A stretch of DNA of 64,000 bases from Bordetella parapertussis (GTDB taxonomy: Bacteria > Pseudomonadota > Gammaproteobacteria > Burkholderiales > Casimicrobiaceae). The notes beneath the pieces are model-generated. The model had not been told where the DNA came from and did not search any database. It saw only the letters and a program-made list of their open reading frames with translations. Numbering within the stretch: the first letter of the stretch is position 1; the number at the start of each line of letters is the position of its first letter. The stretch is taken from assembly GCA_943331295.2 (NCBI GenBank), contig CALQLA020000028.1, forward strand, positions 1-64,000, given 5' to 3'. The position numbers and the translations under genes are program-made. Shown here piece after piece: positions 8,891 to 17,470 of the stretch.

Positions 8891-11275
8891 TCAGGCCTCT
8901 TGGTTCAGGGTGTGCCGGGCGATCCACGCCTGGCCGAGCGCGAGGCCGCCGTCGTTCGGCGGCACCGCCTGCGCTTCGAGCATCGCGATGCTGCGCGCGC
9001 GCAGCGCGGCGTGGAGGCCGCGCGCGAGGATCGCGTTGAGGAAACAGCCGCCGCCGCAGGCCACCGTGGCGATGCCGCGCGCGGCGGCCGCCCGCCCGAC
9101 CCAGTCGGCGAGCGCGGCGACAACGACCGCGTGGAACAGCGCGGCGCCGTAAGCGGCGCGGGTGACGGCGGACAGGCGCACGAACAGCGGCGACAGGTCG
9201 AGTTGGTTGTCGCTGGTGATCGTGTAGAGATCCGGCTCCGGCGGCACGTCTCCGTGCCGCGCGGCGAGGCCTTCGAGCAGCATCGCGGCCTGGCCTTCGA
9301 AGCTGCTTCGTGGCTTCACGCCGAGCAGGCCGGCGGCGGCGTCGAACCAGCGGCCCATGCTGCTCGTTTCCGGCGCGTTGATGCCCTGCGCCAGCATCCG
9401 CGCGACCATCGGCGCCGCCGGCTGCGCGCCGAAGCGCGGCACGATCTCGTCGCCGCGCCCGACGAGGGACAGCGCCGCCGCGGCCATGCGCCAGGGTTCG
9501 CGTGCAGCGCGGTCGCCGCCGGGCAGGCGCAGCGGGCGCAGCCGCCCGAGGCGCTCGCAGCGCGCCCCGTCCACGAGCAGCAACTCGCCGCCCCACGCGC
9601 CGCCGTCGGTGCCGAGGCCGACGCCGTCGAGGGCAAGCCCCAGCGCCGGCGCCGCGACGCGATGCTCGGCCAGCACGGCGCCGATGTGGGCGTGGTGATG
9701 CTGGATGCCGATGGCCGGCACGCCGAGCCGCGCGGCGAGTTCGACCGCGTGCCGGGTGCTGAAGAAGTCGGGGTGCAGGTCGTGGGCGACGCCGTCGGGC
9801 CGCACGCCGAGGATCGCGACGAGGTGGCGGAGCGTCTCCTCCATCGCCGCGCAGGTCGGCGCATTGTCGAGGTCGCCGACGTGCTGGGCGACGAAGGCCT
9901 CGTCGCCGCGGGTGACGCAGACGGTGTTCTTGTACCAGCCGCCCATCGCCGCGATCACCGGGCCGGGGGCGGCGAGCCGGATCGCGACCGGGGTGTAGCC
10001 GCGGGCGCGGCGCAGGAACTGGGGGGCCGTGGCGCCGACGCGGACGACGCTGTCGTCGCAGCGGATCACGATCTCGCGGTCGTGGCACAGGAAGGCGTCG
10101 GCGATGCCCGCGAGGCGCGTGCGCGCCTCGTCGTCGTGCGTGACGAGCGGCTCGCCGCCCGGGTTCGCGCTGGTCATCACCAGCGCCAGGTCCTGCGTGC
10201 CGGCGAGCCAGTCCGTGCCGGCGGGCCGGCCGGCCGCTTCGTGGAACAGCAGGTAGTGGAGCGGCGTGTACGGCAGCATCACGCCGAGCCAGGCGAGGCC
10301 GGGCGCGACGCCGTCGAGCGCGGCGTCGGTGCCGGGCGCTTTCGGCAGCAGCACCACCGGGCGCTCGGGCGCGTCGAGCAGCGCCGCCTCGGCCGTCGTC
10401 ACGGCGGCCCATTGCCGTGCCGAGGCGATGCCCGCGACCATCACCGCGAACGGATTCTCCTCGCGCGCCTTCCGCGCGCGGAGCCGCGCGACGGCGCCCG
10501 CGTCGCGGGCATTGCAGGCGAGGTGGAAGCCGCCCAGCCCCTTGATCGCGACGATCTCGCCGCGCAGCAAGCGCGCCAGCGTGCCCGCGATCGGGTCCTC
10601 GCCGGCGACGGCGTTGCCCGCGGCGTCGGTGAGCCGCAGCCGCGGGCCGCAAGCGGGGCAAGCGTTGGGCTCGGCGTGGAAGCGGCGGTCGCGTGGCGAC
10701 GCGTATTCGGCGGCGCACGCGGGGCACTGGGCGAAGGGAGCCATGCTCGTCCGCGCGCGGTCGTAGGGCAGGCCGCGCGTGATCGTGTAGCGCGGCCCGC
10801 AGTTGGTGCAGTTGGTGAACGCGTAGCGGTAGCGGCGATCCGACGGCGCGAAGAGCTCGGCGAGGCAGTCGGGGCACACGGTGGTGTCCGGGCCGATGGC
10901 GGTCGCCGCATGCCCGCCGCCGCTCTCGAGGATCGCGAAGCGTCCCGCGTGCCGCACCGGCGCGCATTCGGTCTCGCGCGTGCCGTCGATCCGCGCGCGC
11001 GGCGGCGCGTCGGCGACGAGGCGCGCCGCCAGCGCGTCGATCCGTGCCCGGTCGCCCTCCACCTCGATGGTCACGCCGGCCGCGTCGTTCCGCACCCAGC
11101 CGTCGAGGCCGAGCTCGGTCGCCAGCCGCCAGACGAACGGCCGGAAGCCGACGCCCTGCACGATGCCGCGGACCTCGATCCGGCGGCGCACCGGCGACCG
11201 CAATCCGGCGGTGGTCGAGTGCGAACCCTCCGGCATCGGCGCCGGCAACGGGTTCGTCAGCACGCGCGGATCCAT
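8891..11275 (-). CDS. hypF: Carbamoyltransferase HypF
   Basis: A 794-residue multidomain enzyme that activates carbamoyl phosphate and transfers the carbamoyl group to HypE. The N-terminal acylphosphatase domain shows RGIVQGVGFRPFVWRLA. Two zinc-finger pairs follow (CPDC/CTNC and CPAC/CPAC), then the YrdC-like domain (VAIKGLGGFHLACNA) and the Kae1-like C-terminal domain (HHHAHIGAVLAEH; CGGGCFLNAILA). The first methionine at 11275 gives a short extra tail; ATG 11236 (781 residues) is an alternative. It lies 29 bases after hypB and 2 bases before hypC. Confidence 0.96.
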   Translation of the reverse strand: MDPRVLTNPLPAPMPEGSHSTTAGLRSPVRRRIEVRGIVQGVGFRPFVWRLATELGLDGWVRNDAAGVTIEVEGDRARIDALAARLVADAPPRARIDGTRETECAPVRHAGRFAILESGGGHAATAIGPDTTVCPDCLAELFAPSDRRYRYAFTNCTNCGPRYTITRGLPYDRARTSMAPFAQCPACAAEYASPRDRRFHAEPNACPACGPRLRLTDAAGNAVAGEDPIAGTLARLLRGEIVAIKGLGGFHLACNARDAGAVARLRARKAREENPFAVMVAGIASARQWAAVTTAEAALLDAPERPVVLLPKAPGTDAALDGVAPGLAWLGVMLPYTPLHYLLFHEAAGRPAGTDWLAGTQDLALVMTSANPGGEPLVTHDDEARTRLAGIADAFLCHDREIVIRCDDSVVRVGATAPQFLRRARGYTPVAIRLAAPGPVIAAMGGWYKNTVCVTRGDEAFVAQHVGDLDNAPTCAAMEETLRHLVAILGVRPDGVAHDLHPDFFSTRHAVELAARLGVPAIGIQHHHAHIGAVLAEHRVAAPALGLALDGVGLGTDGGAWGGELLLVDGARCERLGRLRPLRLPGGDRAAREPWRMAAAALSLVGRGDEIVPRFGAQPAAPMVARMLAQGINAPETSSMGRWFDAAAGLLGVKPRSSFEGQAAMLLEGLAARHGDVPPEPDLYTITSDNQLDLSPLFVRLSAVTRAAYGAALFHAVVVAALADWVGRAAAARGIATVACGGGCFLNAILARGLHAALRARSIAMLEAQAVPPNDGGLALGQAWIARHTLNQEA

Positions 11276-11304
11276 TCGGCAGACGCGAAGGCGGCGGGCC
11301 GCGC

Positions 11305-12348
11305 TCAGGCGGCCGGCACGCCGCCCCCCTGGCGGGCGAGCACGGATTCCAGCTCGCCGATCCGCCGGCGCAGCGCCTCGACGTCGCGGTCGCGCGCGGC
11401 GGCGGCCGCCGCCGCGCCCTGCAGCAGCCAGTCGAGCCAGGCGTCCAGGCCTTCGCCGGTCTTCGCCGACACGCGCATCACCGGCAGCCCCGGCTTCACC
11501 CGCCGCGCGTAGTCGGTGGCGGCGTCGGCGTCGAAATCGCAATAGGGCGCGAGGTCGATCTTGTTGATCAGCATCAGGTCCGCGGCGTGGAACATGTCGG
11601 GGTACTTGAGCGGCTTGTCCTCGCCTTCGGTGACGGACAGGATCGCGACCTTGTGCGCCTCGCCCAGGTCGAACGCCGCCGGGCACACGAGGTTGCCGAC
11701 GTTCTCGATGACCAGCAGGCCGCCCTCTCCCGCGGGCAGCGCGGCGAACGCGCGGCCGACCATCTGCGCGTCGAGGTGGCAACCCTTGCCGGTGTTGATC
11801 TGGATCGCGGGCGCGCCGGTCGCGCGGATGCGGTCGGCGTCGCGGGCCGTCTGCTGGTCGCCTTCGATCACGGCGGCCGCCACGCGGCCCTTCAGCTCGG
11901 CGATCGTGCGCACCAGCAGCGACGTCTTGCCCGAGCCGGGGCTCGACACGAGGTTCAGCGCGAACAGGCCGCGGTCGGCGAAGCGCTGCCGGTTCTCGCG
12001 CGCGAACGCGTCGTTCTTCGCCAGGATGTCGCGCTCGATCGCCACGATCCGCGCCGGCGACGTGCCGTCGGCATGCACGGCGCCGAGGCCGCCGTGCGCG
12101 GCAGCCGCGCCGGGCTGATGTCTATGCCACTTCGCGTTGCCGTACGGCGCGGGTCCGTGCGCGTGCTCGCCGTCGTGCGCGTGGCTGTGGACGCTGCCGT
12201 CCGCGTGCGCCTGCGCATGGCCGTCCGCCACGGCATGCGAATGCGCATGGACCGTGCCGTCGGCGTGCCGGTGCATGCCGTTGTCCGGTTCGTCCGTCAC
12301 GCCCTCGATGCGCGTGTCGCCGTCGCCGCAGCCGCAAGTGGTGCACAT
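11305..12348 (-). CDS. hypB: Nickel-inserting GTPase HypB with His-rich N-terminus
   Basis: A 347-residue GTPase that delivers nickel to the hydrogenase large subunit with HypA. The N-terminus carries the high-affinity site [12 protein letters not shown], then a histidine-rich stretch (about residues 26-78, with repeated H-A-H patterns) suited to nickel storage. The G domain has the P-loop [11 protein letters not shown], then [14 protein letters not shown] switch and NKIDLAPY specificity sequences. The C-terminal Ala-rich run followed by an [11 protein letters not shown] helix is an added tail. It lies 43 bases after hypA. Confidence 0.97.
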   Translation of the reverse strand: MCTTCGCGDGDTRIEGVTDEPDNGMHRHADGTVHAHSHAVADGHAQAHADGSVHSHAHDGEHAHGPAPYGNAKWHRHQPGAAAAHGGLGAVHADGTSPARIVAIERDILAKNDAFARENRQRFADRGLFALNLVSSPGSGKTSLLVRTIAELKGRVAAAVIEGDQQTARDADRIRATGAPAIQINTGKGCHLDAQMVGRAFAALPAGEGGLLVIENVGNLVCPAAFDLGEAHKVAILSVTEGEDKPLKYPDMFHAADLMLINKIDLAPYCDFDADAATDYARRVKPGLPVMRVSAKTGEGLDAWLDWLLQGAAAAAAARDRDVEALRRRIGELESVLARQGGGVPAA

Positions 12349-12391
12349 TCCGGTTCTCCTTCGATGGGGGCGAGCCGTGCCGCGGTGGCGG

Positions 12392-12733
12392 TCACGCGAT
12401 CGCGATTGCCTTGACCCGCATTTCGTCGCCGCCGGTCACCTGCAGCTGGTGGCTGCCGCAGCGGGGGCAGCCGTCGCCGCGACGCGAGACCTCGACCACG
12501 TCGCCGCAGGGCATGCACCACGCGCTGCCCGGCAGCCGCACGAACTCGAGCGTCGCGCCTTCGGCGAGGCTGCCGCGCGACACCGCGTCGAAGCAGAACA
12601 GCAGCGCGTCCGGCTCGACCTGCGACAGCGCCCCCAGCTCCAGCCAGATCGTCCCGACGCGGGCCGCGGCGTTGCCGCGCGCCGTCGCTTCGACGATCTC
12701 GAGCACGCTTTCGGCGATCGACATTTCATGCAT
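12392..12733 (-). CDS. hypA: Nickel metallochaperone HypA
   Basis: A 113-residue protein starting [15 protein letters not shown]; His2 and Glu3 are the nickel ligands. The zinc site is formed by CMPC and CPRC near the C-terminus. It hands nickel to HypB and the large subunit. It overlaps the end of hoxV by eight bases in another frame, which links the hox and hyp parts of the operon without an internal gap. Confidence 0.97.
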   Translation of the reverse strand: MHEMSIAESVLEIVEATARGNAAARVGTIWLELGALSQVEPDALLFCFDAVSRGSLAEGATLEFVRLPGSAWCMPCGDVVEVSRRGDGCPRCGSHQLQVTGGDEMRVKAIAIA

Positions 12734-13883
12734 CTTCGACCTCGATCCGGCAGGCGACGCAGGGGTCGAGCGCCTGCACCGCGAGCCGCGCCCGGTGCTC
12801 GAGTTCGAGGCGGTTGCCGGCGTCGAGGCCCGCGAGCCCCTGCGCCAGCGCGCCGCGCGGATGGAAGTTCCATTCGGTGGGCGCGACGATCCGGTAGTCG
12901 GCGACGCGGCCGCCGTCGATGCGGGCTCGGTGCAGCAGCAGCCCGCGCGCCGTCTGCACGGCGGCGAGGCCCTCGGCGGCGACGACCGGAAAAGATTGCA
13001 CGCAGGTCAGCGCACCGTCGCCCGGCGCGGCCGTCGCGAATTCGCCGAGCAGGCGGGCGAGGTCGACGAGGCGGGCGACGAAGCGGCTGCCCGCGCTGTG
13101 CCCGTCGGCGGCGACGATCGCCGCCACCAGCGGGTGCCTCTGCGCGCGGGCCAGCGCGCCGGTCTCGACCGGCCGCCCTTCCCAGTCCGGCGCGCGCTCG
13201 AAATCCCGGCCGCGGTCGAGCGCGGGGACGATGACGGCCAGCAGCGACTCGCGGGTGGGCGCGGGCATCAGCGCGACGTCGCTGCGGCCGAGCCCGGGCA
13301 TGTCGGCCTGCATCATGCCTAGGAGCTTCGCCGGCGTGCTGCTGCCGCGCGCGATCCAGGCGTCGAGCGCCGCCCGGTCGGCCATCTCCAGCCATGCCGC
13401 GGGCGGGATGCCGTAGATCGCCTGCTCGGCGAGCCGCGACAGTTGGGCGCCGAGCTCGCGCATCGCGGGCACGTTGCCGAGCGCGCTGCTCCTGCCGTCG
13501 GCGTTGCGCGCCGCGGCCGCGATCGCGTGGCGCACCGCCGCGACCGGCGTCGCGTTGGCCGCGAAGCCCATCGCCTGCGGCCAGTCGATCAGGATCCGCC
13601 AGCAGTATTCCTGGATGGTCTCGAGCGCCACACCGTGCGCGTGCCGCGCGGGCTCGGCGGCGACGTCGGTCGCGCCGGCGGCGGACAGCGCGCCGGCGGC
13701 GGCCGCGCCCTGCGCGCCGCCGCAGATGGCGAACAGCATCGGCACGGTGGCGGCGGCGTCGGCGGGGATCCTGCCGGTAAGGATCCGCGCGGCGGCGAAC
13801 GGCCGGCTCGACTTGATTCCGACGGCGGTGACGCGGCGCCCGTCCCAAGCGAGGCGCACCGTGAGTTCACCCTCGATCGGCAC
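12726..13883 (-). CDS. hoxV: Hydrogenase assembly protein HoxV/HupK (large-subunit-like scaffold)
   Basis: A 385-residue protein related to the hydrogenase large subunit but without an active site. The C-terminus keeps a relic of the nickel-binding L2 motif ([15 protein letters not shown]) and lacks the histidine and cleavable tail. Near residue 55 the sequence AICGGAQGAAAAG looks like a relic of L1 with a single cysteine. HoxV/HupK proteins are thought to act as scaffolds for the Fe(CN)2CO unit. It overlaps hoxT by 17 bases and hypA by 8. Confidence 0.88.
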   Translation of the reverse strand: MPIEGELTVRLAWDGRRVTAVGIKSSRPFAAARILTGRIPADAAATVPMLFAICGGAQGAAAAGALSAAGATDVAAEPARHAHGVALETIQEYCWRILIDWPQAMGFAANATPVAAVRHAIAAAARNADGRSSALGNVPAMRELGAQLSRLAEQAIYGIPPAAWLEMADRAALDAWIARGSSTPAKLLGMMQADMPGLGRSDVALMPAPTRESLLAVIVPALDRGRDFERAPDWEGRPVETGALARAQRHPLVAAIVAADGHSAGSRFVARLVDLARLLGEFATAAPGDGALTCVQSFPVVAAEGLAAVQTARGLLLHRARIDGGRVADYRIVAPTEWNFHPRGALAQGLAGLDAGNRLELEHRARLAVQALDPCVACRIEVEDA

Positions 13884-14448
13884 GATCCCCTCCGACGAAG
13901 CGGCCGCGGAGGAAGTCGCGCTTCGACAGCGGCGCCGCGGCCTGTTCCCTGAGCTGGGCGATGGGGCCGGGCGCGGGCTCCGCGGCGGCAGCCGGCGGCG
14001 GTGTCAGGTTGGCCTGCGGCACGGACGGAACTTCGGCGTTTGCCGGATCGAACAGCGCTTCGTGCGCCAGTGCCGCAACCTGCCGCGCGGCCTCGTGGTC
14101 GCCGAACTCGAGCAGCGGCGAGAACAGCGAGCACGCGAGGTAGTCGCCGGCCAGCGCATCGCGCGCGCCGATGAATTCGTAGCTGCCGGCGGGGAACGCG
14201 TAGCTCCGCTTCGCGCCGGGGGCGAGCGGCTCCCACGCGGCCGGGTCGCGCGGCAGCAGCATCAGGTTCATGAACCACGGCGTCACCATCACCCCCAGCC
14301 AGTGGCCGCCCCAAGGCGCGAACGCGACGGCTTCGACGTCGACCGCCGGGTTGACGAACGACAGCCCCTGCATCCGCCCGGCGACGGCGCGGAACGCCGT
14401 CACCAGTCGCGGCGAAGGGTCCGGCAGCAGCGCGGCAGCCTCAGTCAT
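13867..14448 (-). CDS. hoxT: [NiFe]-hydrogenase assembly chaperone HoxT/HupJ (HybE-like)
   Basis: A 193-residue protein of the HybE/HupJ family. The conserved core has AVAFAPWGGHWLGVMVTPWF, NLMLLPRD and YEFIGA, followed by a variable Pro/Ala-rich linker. The C-terminal segment LSKRDFLRGRFVGG resembles the HoxT/HupJ tail. In related systems it is needed for maturation or Tat-readiness of the small subunit in air. It overlaps hoxR by eight bases and hoxV by 17. Position between the rubredoxin and HoxV matches the Ralstonia order. Confidence 0.88.
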   Translation of the reverse strand: MTEAAALLPDPSPRLVTAFRAVAGRMQGLSFVNPAVDVEAVAFAPWGGHWLGVMVTPWFMNLMLLPRDPAAWEPLAPGAKRSYAFPAGSYEFIGARDALAGDYLACSLFSPLLEFGDHEAARQVAALAHEALFDPANAEVPSVPQANLTPPPAAAAEPAPGPIAQLREQAAAPLSKRDFLRGRFVGGDRADRG

Positions 14449-14674
14449 CGGCCAGTACCAGGAAGCCGTCCATCGTCGTCGCGCAGTTCGGGCAGCTCCA
14501 GTGCGGGGGCAGGTCCGGAAACGGCGTGCCCGGCGGGATCTGCCACACGTCGTCCCCCAGGGCCGGGTCGTAGACGTGCCAGCACACCTTGCACTCCATC
14601 CGTGTCGCGGGCCCGATGACGCGGGTGTCGCCCGCGGTTCCCGGCGGGTCCGCTGCCGCGCGGGCGCCCGTCAT
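14441..14674 (-). CDS. hoxR: Rubredoxin HoxR/HupI
   Basis: A 77-residue rubredoxin. Two knuckles, MECKVCWHVYDP and HWSCPNCATTMDGF, supply four cysteines for one iron; the spacing and the aromatic residues around them are typical. An N-terminal extension of about 25 residues precedes the domain. In R. eutropha HoxR supports assembly of the small-subunit clusters in oxygen. The ATG overlaps the hoxQ stop by four bases. Confidence 0.95.
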   Translation of the reverse strand: MTGARAAADPPGTAGDTRVIGPATRMECKVCWHVYDPALGDDVWQIPPGTPFPDLPPHWSCPNCATTMDGFLVLADD

Positions 14675-15540
14675 TGCGCGCAGGACTCACTCATCCACTC
14701 GATCAGTTCGGCGAGCCGCGTGCGGGTGTCGTCGAGATCCTCCGCCGCCGCCAGCGCGACTTCAGGCATCCCCACGACCTCGATCGTGTTGAGGATGAGC
14801 GTGTTCATGTTGTTGAAGTACTGGACGCGCCAGACGTCGCGCGCGCCGGTCGACGTGATCCGGCAGTTGCCGAAGCCGCGCGACATGATGGCGACCGGCC
14901 CGACCGGCAGCGCGCTTTCCAGCACCTGGTGGTCCTCCGGTGACATCGGGAACAGCGTGAGGTTGATCACGTGCGCGGTGCCGTCGGCGCGGCGTTCGTG
15001 GATCTGCGCGGCGATCTCGGTGAGCAGCGCGGGCGAGTTCATCGCCCCCGCCGGCACCGCGACGTCGGCGAGCCGCACCGCAGCGCCTGCCCGGGCCGCC
15101 TCCGCGACGACGCGCGGCATCTTGGCGGCCTCGAGCCAGTCGCCCGCCGCGGCATTGCCCGCATCCGGCGCGACCACGCGCCACACGCCGGTGAAGACGC
15201 TCTCCTGGATGACGTGCGGGCGGGCGCCGTCGATGCGGACGCTCACCTCGCCCTCGCCCAGCACCTGGTTGATGATCTCGAGCGTCTCTCCGCCCATGCC
15301 GGAGAGGTCGACGCGCGGCCCGTGCGGTTCGGCGTCCGGGTCCCAGCCTTCCATCGCCGCGAGCAGCGCGCTGATGGTGTCGCGGGCCTCGGCGAGCGCG
15401 TGGACGGGGGCCTTCTCCGGCACGAGCGGCATCCGGAACGTGGTCATTTCGCGCGGCATCGCGAGGTATTGCAGGTCCTCGTCCTCGACCGGCTGGGAGC
15501 CCGCGCCGACCAGCCGCACGGGCAGGGGGAAGTCTTTCAT
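14671..15540 (-). CDS. hoxQ: Hydrogenase assembly protein HoxQ/HupH (HyaF-like)
   Basis: A 289-residue HupH/HyaF family protein starting MKDFPLPVRLVGAGSQPVED. Family features are YLAMPREMTTFRMP, LLTEIAAQIHERR and the C-terminal RDVWRVQYFNNMNTLILNTI stretch. HoxO and HoxQ are private chaperones that hold the MBH small subunit back from Tat export until it is mature. Starts further upstream exist in the same frame, but ATG 15540 follows an AGGAGCGA ribosome binding site. Confidence 0.92.
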   Translation of the reverse strand: MKDFPLPVRLVGAGSQPVEDEDLQYLAMPREMTTFRMPLVPEKAPVHALAEARDTISALLAAMEGWDPDAEPHGPRVDLSGMGGETLEIINQVLGEGEVSVRIDGARPHVIQESVFTGVWRVVAPDAGNAAAGDWLEAAKMPRVVAEAARAGAAVRLADVAVPAGAMNSPALLTEIAAQIHERRADGTAHVINLTLFPMSPEDHQVLESALPVGPVAIMSRGFGNCRITSTGARDVWRVQYFNNMNTLILNTIEVVGMPEVALAAAEDLDDTRTRLAELIEWMSESCAQ

Positions 15541-15568
15541 CGTGTCGCTCCTTGCTGTTGTCGCTGCA

Positions 15569-16051
15569 TCAGCTGCCGCACGCAGCATTGTTGTTGTCGG
15601 GGCCCTTCACGGCGATGCCCACGGTCGGCGGGCGGGACGGCGCCGTCGCCAGCAGTTCCTCGACCGCGATGACGTACTCGTCCCAGTTGCGCAGGCCGTC
15701 GACCGCGCCGACGTACTGGCCGTCCTTCAGCATCACGAACGCGGGCCAGCGCCGGAAGCCGTAGCGCGGCTGCAGGTCGCGCGCGGCGTCGGGCAGCAGC
15801 ACGCCGACGGCGAAGCGGCCGGGAAACGTGCGCACGAGCTCGGGAACGATCACCGCGAGGTCGAGCGTTTCCTTGAACCGGAACGGGTCCTCGGTAAACA
15901 CCAGCATCGCGTGTCCCGGGCGGCCGGCGAAGGCGGCGAAGCCGGCAGCGTCCACTTCCGCGAAGCCGTGCTTGGTGAACAGCTGGTCGACGAGCGGATA
16001 GGTTCGGGCGTCGGCGCCGGCGGCCGGCGGCATGGGCACGATGGCGTTCAT
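15569..16051 (-). CDS. hoxO: Hydrogenase chaperone HoxO/HupG (thioredoxin-fold, HyaE-like)
   Basis: A 160-residue thioredoxin-fold protein starting MNAIVPMPPAAGADARTYPL. The core HAMLVFTEDPFRFKETLDLA, RYGFRRWPAFVMLKDGQYVG matches HyaE/HupG, which keeps the fold but lacks a CxxC pair; no such pair is present here. It works with HoxQ on the small subunit. It overlaps hoxL by four bases and is separated from hoxQ by 28. Confidence 0.9.
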   Translation of the reverse strand: MNAIVPMPPAAGADARTYPLVDQLFTKHGFAEVDAAGFAAFAGRPGHAMLVFTEDPFRFKETLDLAVIVPELVRTFPGRFAVGVLLPDAARDLQPRYGFRRWPAFVMLKDGQYVGAVDGLRNWDEYVIAVEELLATAPSRPPTVGIAVKGPDNNNAACGS

Positions 16052-16353
16052 GGTTTCTTTTCCTGCAGGTGGGGCGGCAGTGTGGGCTCGCGGTCGACGA
16101 GATCGGCGAAGTAGGCATCGACGTTCGACTCGCCGGCCATCACCGCCTGCAGTGCGTCGAGCGCCGACGAGGTGGCGGCGGCCTCGGCCGGGGTCATCGC
16201 GCGCATCGCGGTGCCCTGGTAGGCGAGGATCCACGTGCCGGCGATCGTCTCGCCGACAAGGGCGAGGCTGATGCGCTCGCGCCGGCCGCGGCCCTCGCAC
16301 AGCGCGAACGCGCCTTCGATGCCGGTGACCAGCATGGGGGTTCCGACGCACAT
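16048..16353 (-). CDS. hoxL: HypC-like chaperone HoxL/HupF
   Basis: A 101-residue HypC-family protein beginning MCVGTPMLVTGIEGAFALCEG with the essential Cys2. It differs from HypC in the variable middle and in a longer acidic C-terminus (NVDAYFADLVDREPTLPPHL). HoxL specialises in the MBH large subunit and complements HypC. It starts one base after the hoxM stop and overlaps hoxO by four bases. Confidence 0.93.
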   Translation of the reverse strand: MCVGTPMLVTGIEGAFALCEGRGRRERISLALVGETIAGTWILAYQGTAMRAMTPAEAAATSSALDALQAVMAGESNVDAYFADLVDREPTLPPHLQEKKP

Positions 16354-16354
16354 G

Positions 16355-16987
16355 TCAGTCCTCCGTGCCGGTCGCGGCATCTTCGAGCACGCGCGCGTCG
16401 CCGATGCGGCACGCGTCGGCGGCCGAGGGGCGCCCGGACTCGTATTCCGCGAGCGCCAGCGCCGTCGCGTTGAGCGGCTCCACGATGGAACCCGCGGCAC
16501 GCGGCGTCCCGGCAAAGCCCCACGCGGCGAGTTCGCGCACCGCGCAGGCCACGGCCTCGGGCAGCCGGGCCCGGACGACCGGGGTCAGGCTGCCGCCGAA
16601 GTCGGAGAGTTCCAGCGGCTGGACGCCGATCGCGGTGATCCGGGCCGGGGCGCGGCCGTTGAGCTGCGCCAGCGCGAGCACGTCGTTGAAGCCGTTCTGG
16701 TGCGGGGAGAGCCTGGTGCGGCCCCAGGCCGGGACTTCGCTGTCCCGTAGGACGCGCAGCGTGCCGGGCGGCAGCGCGAAGTCGATCGCGTCGAACACCA
16801 GCACGTGCGGCGACGAGGCGATGTCCTCGTAGAGGTTGAGGCCAAGGGTGCCGCCGTCGCGGAGCACGACCGCGGGCGGAAACGCATAGCCCTGGTGCAG
16901 CGCCTCGACCGCGCGCACGCCGAAGCCCTCGTCGGCCCAGAGCACGTTCCCGATTCCCAGCACCAGCACTTCGCAGCGAGTTTCCAT
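16355..16987 (-). CDS. hoxM: Hydrogenase maturation endopeptidase HoxM/HupD
   Basis: A 210-residue aspartic-type peptidase that removes the C-terminal tail of the large subunit after nickel insertion. LGIGNVLWADEGFGVRAVE has the nickel-sensing Glu/Asp signature, LVFDAIDF the second acidic ligand and SPHQNGFNDVLALAQL the conserved His region. The C-terminus is about 45 residues longer than in short HupD proteins. ATG 16987 was chosen; a GTG at 16993 is two codons upstream. It is the first gene after the HigA-like insertion and has its own FNR-like box. Confidence 0.94.
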   Translation of the reverse strand: METRCEVLVLGIGNVLWADEGFGVRAVEALHQGYAFPPAVVLRDGGTLGLNLYEDIASSPHVLVFDAIDFALPPGTLRVLRDSEVPAWGRTRLSPHQNGFNDVLALAQLNGRAPARITAIGVQPLELSDFGGSLTPVVRARLPEAVACAVRELAAWGFAGTPRAAGSIVEPLNATALALAEYESGRPSAADACRIGDARVLEDAATGTED

Positions 16988-17020
16988 CGTCACCCTGTAA
17001 CGGATCGCGTAACAGGGGAA

Positions 17021-17062
17021 AGACTACGCGCGCGTCGCGGGCGCAGGTTTGCGCTACATCAA
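17021..17062 (-). promoter_or_regulatory. FNR-like box and possible promoter of hoxM
   Basis: On the minus strand TTGATgtagCGCAA lies at 17062-17049: the first half-site is perfect and the second keeps 3 of 5 bases of the FNR consensus TTGATnnnnATCAA. TAGTCT at 17026-17021 is centred 32 bases from the box centre, the spacing of a class II FNR promoter. This would put a start of transcription about 20-26 bases before hoxM. It is an inference from sequence pattern only. Confidence 0.45.
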
Positions 17063-17100
17063 GTCTTGTGTTCGGGACGCGCGGCCGGCCGGCCGCAGCG

Positions 17101-17457
17101 TCATTCCGCGCGCTTGCGCGGCTTCGGCGCGATGAAGTCGCGCGTCGCGGCGTGGAGGTCCCACGCCACCTGCAGGTGCATCCAGAACGCGGCGTCGTTG
17201 CCGAAGTACATGCCGAGCCGCACCGCGGTGTCCGGCGTGATGGCGCGCCGGCCGTTGACGAACTCGTTGACGCGGCGGCGCGAGACGCCCAGCGCCGTTG
17301 CGAGCTCGCTCTGGCTGATGCCGAGCGGCTTCAGGAACCGCGTCTCCAGGAACAGGCCGGGGTGGACCGGCCTGCGCGTGGAGAGGGAGAGGCGCGCAGG
17401 CTGGCGCGTCGCCGCGTCCCTGCGTCGCCCCTCGGCGCGGGTTGCCGCCATCGTCAT
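17101..17457 (-). CDS. HigA-family XRE antitoxin-like protein inside the hox operon
   Basis: A 118-residue protein. After a basic N-terminal tail of about 30 residues the HigA core is clear: RRPVHPGLFLETRFLKPLGI, then the helix-turn-helix SQSELATALGVSRRRVNEFV, NGRRAITPDTAVRLGMYFG and FWMHLQVAWDL. HigA antitoxins bind their own promoters and neutralise HigB RNases. No HigB-type toxin gene is on either side; the gene sits 13 bases after hoxZ and about 110 bases before hoxM, on the same strand. ATG 17451 is an alternative start. It may be an orphan regulator of this operon or a remnant of a lost pair. Confidence 0.85.
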   Translation of the reverse strand: MTMAATRAEGRRRDAATRQPARLSLSTRRPVHPGLFLETRFLKPLGISQSELATALGVSRRRVNEFVNGRRAITPDTAVRLGMYFGNDAAFWMHLQVAWDLHAATRDFIAPKPRKRAE

Positions 17458-17470
17458 TCGGACGCTGCCA

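Noticed and set aside
8876..11512. 878-codon open frame on the + strand
   Set aside because: Antisense to hypF and hypC, which have complete domain sets; no ribosome binding site or family motif.
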